The notes beneath the pieces were generated by a model. That model worked only from the letters and a program-made list of their open reading frames with translations. It searched no databases and had not been told where the DNA came from. 64,000 bases of DNA from positions 33,417 through 97,416 of the forward strand of contig JAHBUH010000018.1 in assembly GCA_019638185.1 (NCBI GenBank), read 5' to 3'. Both the position numbers and the translations under genes were made by a program. Below, piece by piece: positions 9,072 through 15,292 of the stretch. Source of the stretch: Leadbetterella sp. GTDB lineage: Bacteria; Bacteroidota; Bacteroidia; Cytophagales; Spirosomataceae. The first letter of the stretch is position 1. Every line of letters begins with the position of its first letter.

Positions 9072-9125
9072 TTAGATATTAGAAGTTAACCCGGGGTAGT
9101 CTGATAGCTAACTTCTAATGTCTAA
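9072..9125. repeat. Class B palindromic hairpin downstream of xerC
   Basis: Arms TTAGATATTAGAAGTTA (9072-9088) and TAACTTCTAATGTCTAA (9109-9125) pair at 16 of 17 positions around a 20-base loop. The arms are built from short direct repeats of TTAGA-type words. It starts 14 bases after the xerC stop and may be its terminator, though no T-tract follows. Confidence 0.65.
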
Positions 9126-9139
9126 TTACCCGCTTCCCT

Positions 9140-9997
9140 TTAGGCTTTCGGGTGGGCCTTCTTAAACACCTCCTTGAGCTGGCTGATGGAATTATGGGTA
9201 TAAATCTGGGTGGCGGAGAGGTTAGCGTGACCCAGCAGTTCTTTTATGGCGTTCAGATCGGCCCCATGGTTCAGCAGGTGGGTGGCAAAGGTATGCCGCA
9301 ACACGTGCGGCGATTTTTTCTGCAGGGTGCTCACCTGCCGGATGTAGTGCTTCACTTTCCGCTGGACAAATACCGGGTAGAGCGGCTCCATTTTATCCGT
9401 GACCAGCAGATGTTCCTGGTGGCTGCCCTGTTCTTTTTTGAGCTCACGGTAGCGGCTGATGAGGCTGACCAGGTTTTCGTGCAGGGGAATGATGCGGTAT
9501 TTGGCGCGTTTTCCCAGTACTTTTACCCGGTTATAGTCCACGTCCGCTTCCCGGATACCAATCAGCTCCGACAGCCGGATGCCGGTGCCGTAGAGCAGCT
9601 CCAGGATGAGCTTGTCGCGCACGCCGGTAAACCCCTCTTCATATTCAATGAGCTCAAAGAGGTTAGCCGTGCTTTTTTCTTCGAGGAAGGCCGGGAGTTT
9701 CTTCGGTGTTTTCAGGGATTTGAGCAGGTCGCTGGGGTCTTTACTGATCTTCTTTCTACGGACCAGGAATTTATAAAATGCTCGCAGGCTGGCTATTTTA
9801 CGGTTAATGCTGGTGTTTTCCAGGCCGCTCTCCGAGAGGGATACCACCCATGAGCGGAGCTCGTCGGGCTGTGCAGATTCCAAAGGTTTTCCGGTTAGGA
9901 AATCCGAAAGCTGGAGCAGGTCAGTCTTGTAGCCCAGCACGGTATGCGGGCTCAGGCGCCGCTCATTCTGCAGGTAGGATAAAAAAAAATCGACCAA
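9140..9997 (-). CDS. xerC: Tyrosine recombinase XerC
   Basis: The 285-residue protein has the N-terminal SAM-like core-binding domain (about 1-90) and the C-terminal catalytic domain with every active-site residue: Arg141 (GTGIRLSEL), Lys163, His231 and Arg234 (HVLRHTFATHLL), His257 (LLGHANL) and Tyr266 (QIYTH). XerC with XerD resolves chromosome dimers at dif. The gene follows rpsU by 59 bases on the same strand, an order well known in Bacteroidota, which supports xerC rather than a phage or transposon integrase. A hairpin follows the stop. Confidence 0.93.
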   Translation of the reverse strand: MVDFFLSYLQNERRLSPHTVLGYKTDLLQLSDFLTGKPLESAQPDELRSWVVSLSESGLENTSINRKIASLRAFYKFLVRRKKISKDPSDLLKSLKTPKKLPAFLEEKSTANLFELIEYEEGFTGVRDKLILELLYGTGIRLSELIGIREADVDYNRVKVLGKRAKYRIIPLHENLVSLISRYRELKKEQGSHQEHLLVTDKMEPLYPVFVQRKVKHYIRQVSTLQKKSPHVLRHTFATHLLNHGADLNAIKELLGHANLSATQIYTHNSISQLKEVFKKAHPKA

Positions 9998-10056
9998 TTT
10001 TGTCTCAGATGAATCTTTGACAAAATTAGTCGAAATATAAGCAGGATCAAAGACGA

Positions 10057-10251
10057 TTAATCGTCAATGTGTCCATAGGTCTTTTGCTTGTAAGATGCTC
10101 TGAGAATCTCGAATCTACGGGATACTGATCCTTTTTCAAACGCCTGACGACGTCTCAGTTCTTTCAATACTTTCGTTTTCTCAAACTTCTTCTTGAAACG
10201 TTTCAGCGCTTTATCGATTGATTCGTTTTCCTTTACCTGTACATGTAGCAT
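10057..10251 (-). CDS. rpsU: 30S ribosomal protein bS21
   Basis: The 64-residue, strongly basic protein matches bS21 throughout (VKENESIDKALKRFKKKFE, ELRRRQAFEKGSVSRR). It binds the 30S platform close to the 3' end of 16S rRNA. It is preceded by a perfect Shine-Dalgarno sequence (10258-10266), exceptional in this window, and by the best promoter seen here (TTTG, 19-base spacer, TACCTTTG). In Flavobacterium johnsoniae bS21 helps hide the anti-Shine-Dalgarno and such an rpsU leader allows feedback control; the same regulation is inferred here. xerC follows on the same strand. Confidence 0.97.
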   Translation of the reverse strand: MLHVQVKENESIDKALKRFKKKFEKTKVLKELRRRQAFEKGSVSRRFEILRASYKQKTYGHIDD

Positions 10252-10257
10252 ACTTTA

Positions 10258-10266
10258 CACCTCCTT
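10258..10266 (-). promoter_or_regulatory. Perfect Shine-Dalgarno sequence of rpsU
   Basis: The minus strand reads AAGGAGGTG ending 6 bases before the rpsU ATG, fully complementary to the 16S anti-Shine-Dalgarno. Comparable sequences are missing from neighbouring genes, which use A/T-rich leaders. It decides the rpsU start and suggests autoregulation by bS21. Confidence 0.85.
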
Positions 10267-10284
10267 CATTTTTTCTTGGGAGTG

Positions 10285-10315
10285 CAAAGGTAGGGAGAGT
10301 TTTTTGTTTTTCAAA
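10285..10315 (-). promoter_or_regulatory. rpsU promoter (-33 TTTG and -7 TACCTTTG)
   Basis: On the minus strand TTTG (10312-10315) and TACCTTTG (10285-10292) are separated by 19 bases, the standard spacing for Bacteroidota sigma-A promoters. The implied start of transcription lies about 25-30 bases before the ATG. Confidence 0.7.
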
Positions 10316-10330
10316 GGGAGGATGGGAATA

Positions 10331-10349
10331 TAATGGTTAATGGTTAATG
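10331..10349. repeat. Class A repeat, left arm separated from its partner
   Basis: TAATGGTTAATGGTTAATG is the left arm of the class A palindrome. Its matching right arm lies at 11374-11398, about 1 kb away, with the AT-rich methyltransferase gene in between. In the copies at 3118 and 52118 the two arms are about 20 bases apart. Confidence 0.6.
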
Positions 10350-10440
10350 AGTGTGCGTACCTGAATTTAGTTCCGTGATGACTTTTGACTCTGTACTACT
10401 GATATTATTACATCTGAATTGTAGAAATGGCGGGTTTGGT

Positions 10441-10467
10441 AGAAAAATCGGAATTTCCGATTTTTCT
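10441..10467 (-). terminator. Intrinsic terminator of the methyltransferase gene
   Basis: AGAAAAATCGGAA and TTCCGATTTTTCT form a perfect 13-bp inverted repeat with a 1-base centre. Flanking A and T runs give terminator symmetry on both strands. It lies 68 bases after the methyltransferase stop and belongs to the same AT-rich block. Confidence 0.6.
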
Positions 10468-10534
10468 CATAGAATTCTCTTCTTTAAGTTCTTGTTCTTT
10501 GTAAATGTTTATGACATATCTTTTTTTGTAAAGC

Positions 10535-11260
10535 CTACTGTGATTTTATTGCTATAATTGTTCTTAATCTACCTACGATTTGGTTAAATGAAATTGAAAA
10601 TCCATTGAGCGACAAATAACTGATTATGTCATTAGTCAGTAGTCGTACTTTTTTGTATGTACTTACCTTTTGTTGCCAACCTGCATCTGTTTTTTCATAG
10701 AGTAAATCTGTTACAAAAACATAATCATCCTCGTAATCAAGAATACAGGTTAGAATTTTACTTTCATCGTTTTTGACAGGGATAAACCTGTCCGCTCCTG
10801 TTAGTGCAGTTGAGTAATCACGAAACGAAAAAATAACCTTCCCTTTGTCGATTAATGAGCCTGCTATGTCGGAAATAAAAGTTTCAATTTCCTGTTTGCT
10901 GTCCAAATGGCTTAATGTGTCGCCGCAGCAAACAACCAATTCCGGGTGTTCCGCAAAACTCTTAACTTTTCTTATGTCGTCATTAATTATGGTAATATCT
11001 GATTTCTTTGAGTTTGAATGGAGTTCAGATAAAAGTTGTTCATTAAAGTCTACTGCTATAACCTTAAATCCTTGTTCGGAAAGTGGAACACTTTGGATGC
11101 CATTTCCTGCACCTAAATCAATTGCAATTTTAGTAGTGTTCGGACTAATGGAATTATCATCAAGAAATTTTTTAAACTCGTTGGCTTTTGTACTAAAATC
11201 CCCTAACATCCAAGAGTAAAAATATCCGAGATGTTCATCATAATGCTCTTTTACTGTCAT
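10535..11260 (-). CDS. Class I SAM-dependent methyltransferase in an AT-rich block
   Basis: I start the 241-residue protein at 11260 (MTVKEHYDEHLGYFYSWM), the usual opening of this type; the frame continues upstream into the flanking repeat and that part is not credible. Motif I is IDLGAGNGIQSVPL, the acidic post-I residue is in VIAVDFN, and CCGDTLSHL follows, typical of Methyltransf_11/25-like small-molecule methyltransferases. The substrate is unknown, and no DNA-methyltransferase motif (DPPY or NPPY) is present. The gene and its flanks are visibly richer in A+T than the neighbours and sit between two arms of a palindromic repeat, so recent acquisition is likely. Confidence 0.75.
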   Translation of the reverse strand: MTVKEHYDEHLGYFYSWMLGDFSTKANEFKKFLDDNSISPNTTKIAIDLGAGNGIQSVPLSEQGFKVIAVDFNEQLLSELHSNSKKSDITIINDDIRKVKSFAEHPELVVCCGDTLSHLDSKQEIETFISDIAGSLIDKGKVIFSFRDYSTALTGADRFIPVKNDESKILTCILDYEDDYVFVTDLLYEKTDAGWQQKVSTYKKVRLLTNDIISYLSLNGFSISFNQIVGRLRTIIAIKSQ

Positions 11261-11373
11261 TGACTTGTTTATACTTTTTGTTTTCGTGTCCAGTAAACTA
11301 TTTTTTGCATTATATAATTGAAGCGTCCCAGAAAATGAGGATATAATGTTATACTTATCCTCAATCCCCGCCC

Positions 11374-11398
11374 CATTAACCATCCATTATTAACCATG
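11374..11398. repeat. Class A repeat, right arm
   Basis: CATTAACCATCCATTATTAACCATG is the inverted partner of the arm at 10331-10349. It ends 2 bases before the stop codon of the TPM gene, the same close placement after a gene end seen for other copies. Confidence 0.6.
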
Positions 11399-11400
11399 CC

Positions 11401-12183
11401 CTAGTAGCTTCCGCTGGCGCCGCCGCCGCCGAAGCTTCCGCCGCCAAAGCCACCGAAACCGCCGCCACGGCTGCCGCCTCCGCCGAAACCTCCTCCGAAT
11501 CCGCCGCCGCCCCAGTGGCCGGATTGGCGTCCCCAGCCGGTATAGGTGGTGTATGGCCATCCGGAGTCGTTCAGGATGCTTCTTCCGCCGCCACCGTTGC
11601 CGCCGCCTTTATTGCGGGAGGCGATGATGATAAAAATGATCACCACCAGGAAGAACAGGAAGATGAGCCCTACGGGGAAATCCTCTTCGGCGGGATCGGC
11701 TTTGTACTCGCCTTTGGCGTAGTCTATGATGGCTGTGGTGGCCTCATCCAGGCCCTGGTAGTATTGGAGGGCTTTGAAATTAGGCGCTATGATGTTACTG
11801 ATGATTCTTTTGGCGTAGATATCGGGGAGGGCGCCTTCCATGCCGTAGCCGGTCTGTATGGTCACTTTCCTGTCGCCGGGGGCCCACAGCAGTACGATGC
11901 CGTTATTTTTCCCTTCCTGGCCCACGCCCCATTTACGGCCCAGTTGCAGGGCATAGTCAGCTATGTCGTAGGGCCCGGTGGTCTTTACGATGACCACGGC
12001 TATCTGGGTGGAAGTGGAGTCGTTATAGGCTACGAGCTTGTTTTCCAGGGCGCTGATCTGGTCAGCGCTCAGAAGGCCTCCCACGAAATCGTTCACCAGC
12101 CGGGGCGGGTTAGGCTTTTCGGGGATGTCCTGGCCGAAAACGTTCAGGCTAAAAAATAACAGTATGAGGTGTCTGATCTTCAT
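11401..12183 (-). CDS. TPM-domain membrane protein with glycine-rich tail (YgcG type)
   Basis: The 260-residue protein has a signal peptide (MKIRHLILLFFSLNVFGQ), a TPM domain (about 30-160; VNDFVGGLLSADQISALE, TQIAVVIVKTT, VTIQTGYGMEGALPD), one membrane segment near 170-188 and a Gly/Ser-rich tail from about 192 to the end, ending in FGGGGASGSY. TPM proteins are tied to membrane-protein quality control and to photosystem repair in plants; the bacterial role is not settled. It is the third gene of lemA-TPM-TPM, its ATG sharing one base with the preceding TAA (TAATG), implying coupled translation. The tail makes the 3' end of the gene highly repetitive in GCC/CCG codons. Confidence 0.88.
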   Translation of the reverse strand: MKIRHLILLFFSLNVFGQDIPEKPNPPRLVNDFVGGLLSADQISALENKLVAYNDSTSTQIAVVIVKTTGPYDIADYALQLGRKWGVGQEGKNNGIVLLWAPGDRKVTIQTGYGMEGALPDIYAKRIISNIIAPNFKALQYYQGLDEATTAIIDYAKGEYKADPAEEDFPVGLIFLFFLVVIIFIIIASRNKGGGNGGGGRSILNDSGWPYTTYTGWGRQSGHWGGGGFGGGFGGGGSRGGGFGGFGGGSFGGGGASGSY

Positions 12184-12611
12184 TATCCAAAGCTTATGTC
12201 GTTTGGAAGCTCATTTTCATTGGGTCCCACGATGGGGAAATGTTCCTGCAGCTTTTTGCCGGCTTCTTCTATGGCTTTCACGAAGCCGTTTTCAAAGTCG
12301 CCGATCCGGAAGTTTTCCTGCAGGATCTCCTGGGTGCTGTTCCAGAAATCCTGGCCTGCTTTTTCATTGATCCCGGTGTCTCCGATAATGGCAAATTTAT
12401 GGTCTTCATAGGCCAGGTAGAGCAGCACGCCGTTTCTCAGGGCTGTTTTATCCAGCGAGAGGTAGCGGAATACTTCGGCTGCACGCTCCATGGGGTTAGG
12501 CGTAGGGCAGTGCTCTTCCACGTGCACCTTGATCTCCCCGGAGGTGAGTTCTTCCGCCTCATGGATGGCATGAACGATGTTTTTTTGCTGTATTTCGGAT
12601 AGGATAAACAT
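12183..12611 (-). CDS. Short TPM-domain protein
   Basis: This 142-residue protein consists of a TPM domain alone (EEAEELTSGEIKVHVEEHCP-type opening, RNGVLLYLAYEDHKFAIIGD, GINEKAGQDFW) without signal peptide or membrane segment, so it is probably cytoplasmic or a peripheral membrane protein. I start at 12611 (MFILSEIQQKN). It lies between lemA and the longer TPM gene, the standard arrangement in Bacteroidota, and its TAA overlaps the next ATG. A large hairpin separates it from lemA, so expression relative to lemA may be set by partial termination. Confidence 0.85.
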   Translation of the reverse strand: MFILSEIQQKNIVHAIHEAEELTSGEIKVHVEEHCPTPNPMERAAEVFRYLSLDKTALRNGVLLYLAYEDHKFAIIGDTGINEKAGQDFWNSTQEILQENFRIGDFENGFVKAIEEAGKKLQEHFPIVGPNENELPNDISFG

Positions 12612-12622
12612 GATTTTATTTT

Positions 12623-12686
12623 TAACCATATAGGTACATAGATATATAAGTTTATGTTCCTATATATCTATGTATCTATGTGGTTA
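12623..12686. repeat. Class C palindromic hairpin between lemA and the TPM genes
   Basis: Arms 12623-12648 and 12661-12686 are 26 bases each and pair at 24 positions around a 12-base loop; both arms are made of repeats of ATACATAG-type words. It lies 2 bases after the lemA stop and 11 bases before the next ATG, inside the operon, where it could attenuate transcription or protect the upstream message. Confidence 0.7.
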
Positions 12687-12688
12687 TA

Positions 12689-13276
12689 TCAGAATTTAAA
12701 ATTCACATCCGGTGCGGTCTGGGCCGCATCAGTGGCTTTGAACAGCTCTTTTTGGGAGAACCCGAAGATGCCGGCCATAAGATTAGCGGGGAAGGTTCTT
12801 ACCGCAAGGTTATAATCGGCGGTAGCTTCGTTAAAATCTTTACGGGCTACGGTGATGCGGTTTTCGGTGCCTTCCAGCTGGGCCTGCAGTTCCAGGAAGT
12901 TCTGGTTAGCCTTTAATTGGGGGTATTGCTCCACGGCTACCAGTAAACGGCTCAGTGAACCACTCAGCTGGCTTTGTGCCGCTTCAAATTTTGCCATGTT
13001 TTCAGGAGTAAGGTCGCTGGCATCCAGCTTGATCTGGGTAGCGGCGGCCCGGGCATTGATGACATCCGTGAGCGTGCTTTTTTCAAAGTCGGCCGCGCCC
13101 TGCACCGTTTTAACCAGGTTCCCGATCAGGTCGGCTCTTCTCTGGTATTGGTTTTGTACTTCACCCCATGCTTTTTGAACGAGATTGTCTTTGCCTACCA
13201 GTCCGTTATATGAACTACAGGCATAAACGCCAAACAGCGCGATAAGACCAATCAGCAGTAACGTTCCTTTTTTCAT
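12689..13276 (-). CDS. lemA: LemA family protein
   Basis: I start the 195-residue protein at 13276 (MKKGTLLLIGLIALFGVYACSS), giving a membrane anchor that is also a plausible lipoprotein signal (Cys near 20). The body is the LemA helical bundle: YNGLVGKDNLVQKAWGEVQN, YQRRADLIGNLVKTVQG, NQNFLELQAQLEGTENRI and the terminal YNLAVRTFPANLMAGIFGF. LemA proteins are anchored with the bundle outside the cytoplasmic membrane and co-occur with TPM proteins; the function is not established. It is the first gene of the operon, and a TAACTTTG box lies 33 bases upstream. Confidence 0.92.
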   Translation of the reverse strand: MKKGTLLLIGLIALFGVYACSSYNGLVGKDNLVQKAWGEVQNQYQRRADLIGNLVKTVQGAADFEKSTLTDVINARAAATQIKLDASDLTPENMAKFEAAQSQLSGSLSRLLVAVEQYPQLKANQNFLELQAQLEGTENRITVARKDFNEATADYNLAVRTFPANLMAGIFGFSQKELFKATDAAQTAPDVNFKF

Positions 13277-13309
13277 TTTGATAACGCAGTTTAAGTTTAA
13301 ATCCGGCAT

Positions 13310-13317
13310 CAAAGTTA
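13310..13317 (-). promoter_or_regulatory. Candidate -7 promoter box of the lemA operon
   Basis: The minus strand reads TAACTTTG (TAnnTTTG) 33 bases before the lemA ATG. Confidence 0.45.
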
Positions 13318-13342
13318 AATAAAGATTCGGGTTTGCGAAATT

Positions 13343-13359
13343 TTATGTTACAAACATAA
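13343..13359. promoter_or_regulatory. Small perfect palindrome upstream of the lemA promoter
   Basis: TTATGTT-aca-AACATAA is a 7-bp perfect inverted repeat about 26 bases upstream of the lemA -7 box and 41 bases after the di-haem peroxidase stop. It could be an operator for lemA or part of the end of the preceding gene; nothing else supports either reading. Confidence 0.3.
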
Positions 13360-13399
13360 GGTAAAGGCAGCTGAGCGGTAATTTTTGGCATCCGGCATT

Positions 13400-14350
13400 T
13401 TAGAGATTTGTTAATGAACGACTGGTTAATGATTTCAGGAAGTTCTCCAGATCCTGCTTATCCCGTTCGGATAAATTCAGGGGCTTAGCCAGCAGGGAAT
13501 CCCGGTTAATGGGATCGGGCACTATTTTATCCGGGTCGTCATAGTAATCGATCACCTCGCGCAGGGTTTTAAACATGCCGTTATGCATGTAGGGGGCGGT
13601 GAGCGCTATATTCCGCAGCGGGCCTATTTTAAATTTACCCAGATCGGTCGTCTTTTTAGTAATGCCGGCCCGCCCGCTGTCATTCAGATCTTTGCCGTTA
13701 AATAAGCCGATATTCCGGAATTCCAGGTTGCTGAAGTCCGGCCCGAAATGACAGCGCACGCAATTAGCGCTGCCGTTAAACAGGGCAAAACCCCGTTTTA
13801 CGGATTCACTGACGGCTTGTTGGTTGTCATTCATTTTCCAGTCGTCGAAGGGCGTATCACTGGTTTCCAGCGATTGTTGAAAAGCGGCTAACGCGCGGGA
13901 GAGGGTTTTGGCCGAGGGCTGCTCTTTATAGATGTTCCGGAAGGCGGCCTGGTAAAATCCGCTTTGCTGCAGGCGGTGAACGGCACTGTCTACGGGCAGG
14001 TTCATTTCATCGGGGTTGGCTATGGGGATAAGGGCCTGTTCTTCCAGGGAGGCCGCCCTTCCGTCCCAGAAAAAGAAGGCGGCATTGTTTACATTCATGG
14101 CGCTGGGCGTATTGCGCACGCCTTTCCGGTTAAATACGCCGAGGCTCAGGGCGCTGGTATCGGCAAAAGCAAAGGCCGGTTTGTGGCAACTGGCGCAGCT
14201 TATCTTTTTGCTGGAGGAAAGCAGCGGGTCAAAAAACAGGGTTTTACCCAGGCTGATTTCGTCTTCCGGCACGGCAGAGGTGCGGTTACGGTAGAGGAAG
14301 TGAGCTCCTAGCATACCACATATCAGTACTATGATGAGGAGGTATTTCAT
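13400..14350 (-). CDS. Di-haem cytochrome c peroxidase / MauG family protein
   Basis: The 316-residue protein has an N-terminal membrane or signal segment (MKYLLIIVLICGMLGAHFL) and two haem c motifs, CASCH near residue 52 and CVRCH near 197, the defining pair of this family. Other family features are GKTLFFDPLLS, WDGRAASLEEQA, and PLRNIALTAPYMHNGMF, whose Met is in the position of a distal haem ligand. It acts in the periplasm, reducing hydrogen peroxide or oxidising a partner protein. Its ATG overlaps the stop of the preceding lipoprotein gene (ATGA), so the two small lipoproteins upstream and this enzyme form a coupled operon. Confidence 0.9.
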   Translation of the reverse strand: MKYLLIIVLICGMLGAHFLYRNRTSAVPEDEISLGKTLFFDPLLSSSKKISCASCHKPAFAFADTSALSLGVFNRKGVRNTPSAMNVNNAAFFFWDGRAASLEEQALIPIANPDEMNLPVDSAVHRLQQSGFYQAAFRNIYKEQPSAKTLSRALAAFQQSLETSDTPFDDWKMNDNQQAVSESVKRGFALFNGSANCVRCHFGPDFSNLEFRNIGLFNGKDLNDSGRAGITKKTTDLGKFKIGPLRNIALTAPYMHNGMFKTLREVIDYYDDPDKIVPDPINRDSLLAKPLNLSERDKQDLENFLKSLTSRSLTNL

Positions 14351-14718
14351 GGTAATCGTGAAAAACCGGTGCCGTCCATGTCGTAAATCCGGGGTTTACA
14401 GCTGTCTTCAATGGCCCGGAATACGATGGAATCCCGGTTTATAAAGTCTACTTTATAGGTAGCATAGTATTCTTCTCCCCCTGAGCCGCAGATAGGATCA
14501 AAGGTCTTCAGGGTATCGTTTCTAAAGGACGATTTTCCGCTGGAGAATAGTTTGCCGTCCATAAAATAATCATGGGTGCCGTCTTCCCGGAAACGGGCTT
14601 CAGCCAGGGGGCCGCTTTTAAATTTGCCTTTCCATTTGCCATAGAATTCATGCTTCTCTTCTTTTTGAGCGCAGGAAAGAAGGCAGAGGGTTACTAAAGG
14701 GATGAGTATTGATTTCAT
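14347..14718 (-). CDS. Small lipoprotein, paralogue of its upstream neighbour
   Basis: The 123-residue protein has a lipoprotein signal ending LLSCAQ (Cys16). The mature part has the layout of a small beta-barrel (HEFYGKWKGKFKSG, ARFREDGTHDYFMDGKL, DSIVFRAIEDSCKPRI). It shares order and motifs with the preceding gene product: GxW opening, a DG-turn, a cysteine in a P-x-C context (DPICGS here) and an Asp-Ser/Thr-Cys near the C-terminus, so the two are tandem duplicates and may each form one disulfide. Its stop overlaps the di-haem peroxidase start. Function unknown; a haem-peroxidase partner role is only suggested by context. Confidence 0.65.
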   Translation of the reverse strand: MKSILIPLVTLCLLSCAQKEEKHEFYGKWKGKFKSGPLAEARFREDGTHDYFMDGKLFSSGKSSFRNDTLKTFDPICGSGGEEYYATYKVDFINRDSIVFRAIEDSCKPRIYDMDGTGFSRLP

Positions 14719-14723
14719 GATCG

Positions 14724-15107
14724 TTATTTTTTTACCCTGCCGAAACGCACTTTATCGGTATTCATGATCCGCACGGAGCAGGTGTCGTCAATTAAATTAA
14801 TTTTCAAAGAATCACCGAAGTAGGTGAGTTTATAGGATCCTACGGAGTTAGGGGCGCAGTTAGGATCGCCACTGAAGTAGATGGTGTCTCCGCTGACGGC
14901 GAATTTCTGGGAGATCACTAATTTACCGTTTGCCATGGCGTCTACGGTTCCATCGGGTTTAAACCGGGCCAGTAAGGTCCAGGGTTTGCCTTCATACGTG
15001 TCGTGGATGTCCCACTCGCCCAGAATGGTAGGCTCCGTTTCCTGGTTAGAAGGGGTGTTACAGGCCGCAGCCAGCAGCATTAAAATACCATACAGTAGTT
15101 TTTTCAT
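14724..15107 (-). CDS. Small lipoprotein, first of a tandem pair
   Basis: I start at 15107 (MKKLLYGILMLLAAACNT), which gives a lipoprotein signal with Cys16; the open frame upstream is not signal-like. The 127-residue product has ILGEWDIHDTYEGKPW, LARFKPDGTVDAMANGKLV, GDPNCAPNSVGSYKL and DDTCSVRIMN, matching the next gene in order. The paired cysteines in the two C-terminal motifs are conserved between the paralogues. It lies 5 bases before the second lipoprotein gene. A TAGTTTTG box (15142-15149) upstream may drive the three-gene unit. Confidence 0.65.
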   Translation of the reverse strand: MKKLLYGILMLLAAACNTPSNQETEPTILGEWDIHDTYEGKPWTLLARFKPDGTVDAMANGKLVISQKFAVSGDTIYFSGDPNCAPNSVGSYKLTYFGDSLKINLIDDTCSVRIMNTDKVRFGRVKK

Positions 15108-15292
15108 GATATGTATTTTTGGGTTACAAAATCGTATTTCAAAACTACAGGTGTATATGGAAAAAGGCATTTGCGGCTGTTGCAAATACCTTTGATTATT
15201 TTCTTTTTAAGTTACTGATTGTCAATGTATTTGAAAATGTTGCGGAATATTTTGAATCTGTTGCAGCTGCTCAGGCGCATGCGGGCAGCGTG

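Noticed and set aside
10535-11260. DNA methyltransferase of a restriction-modification system
   Set aside because: Motif I is that of small-molecule methyltransferases, no DPPY/NPPY motif and no restriction gene nearby.
11261-11383. N-terminal extension of the methyltransferase
   Set aside because: It begins inside the palindromic repeat and does not resemble methyltransferases.
10331-11398. Integron gene cassette with attC sites
   Set aside because: The flanking arms do not match the attC core GTTRRRY and no integron integrase is present; xerC nearby is the housekeeping type.
11401-11640. Non-coding GC-rich repeat
   Set aside because: It is the coding sequence of the glycine-rich tail of a TPM protein, in frame with the domain.
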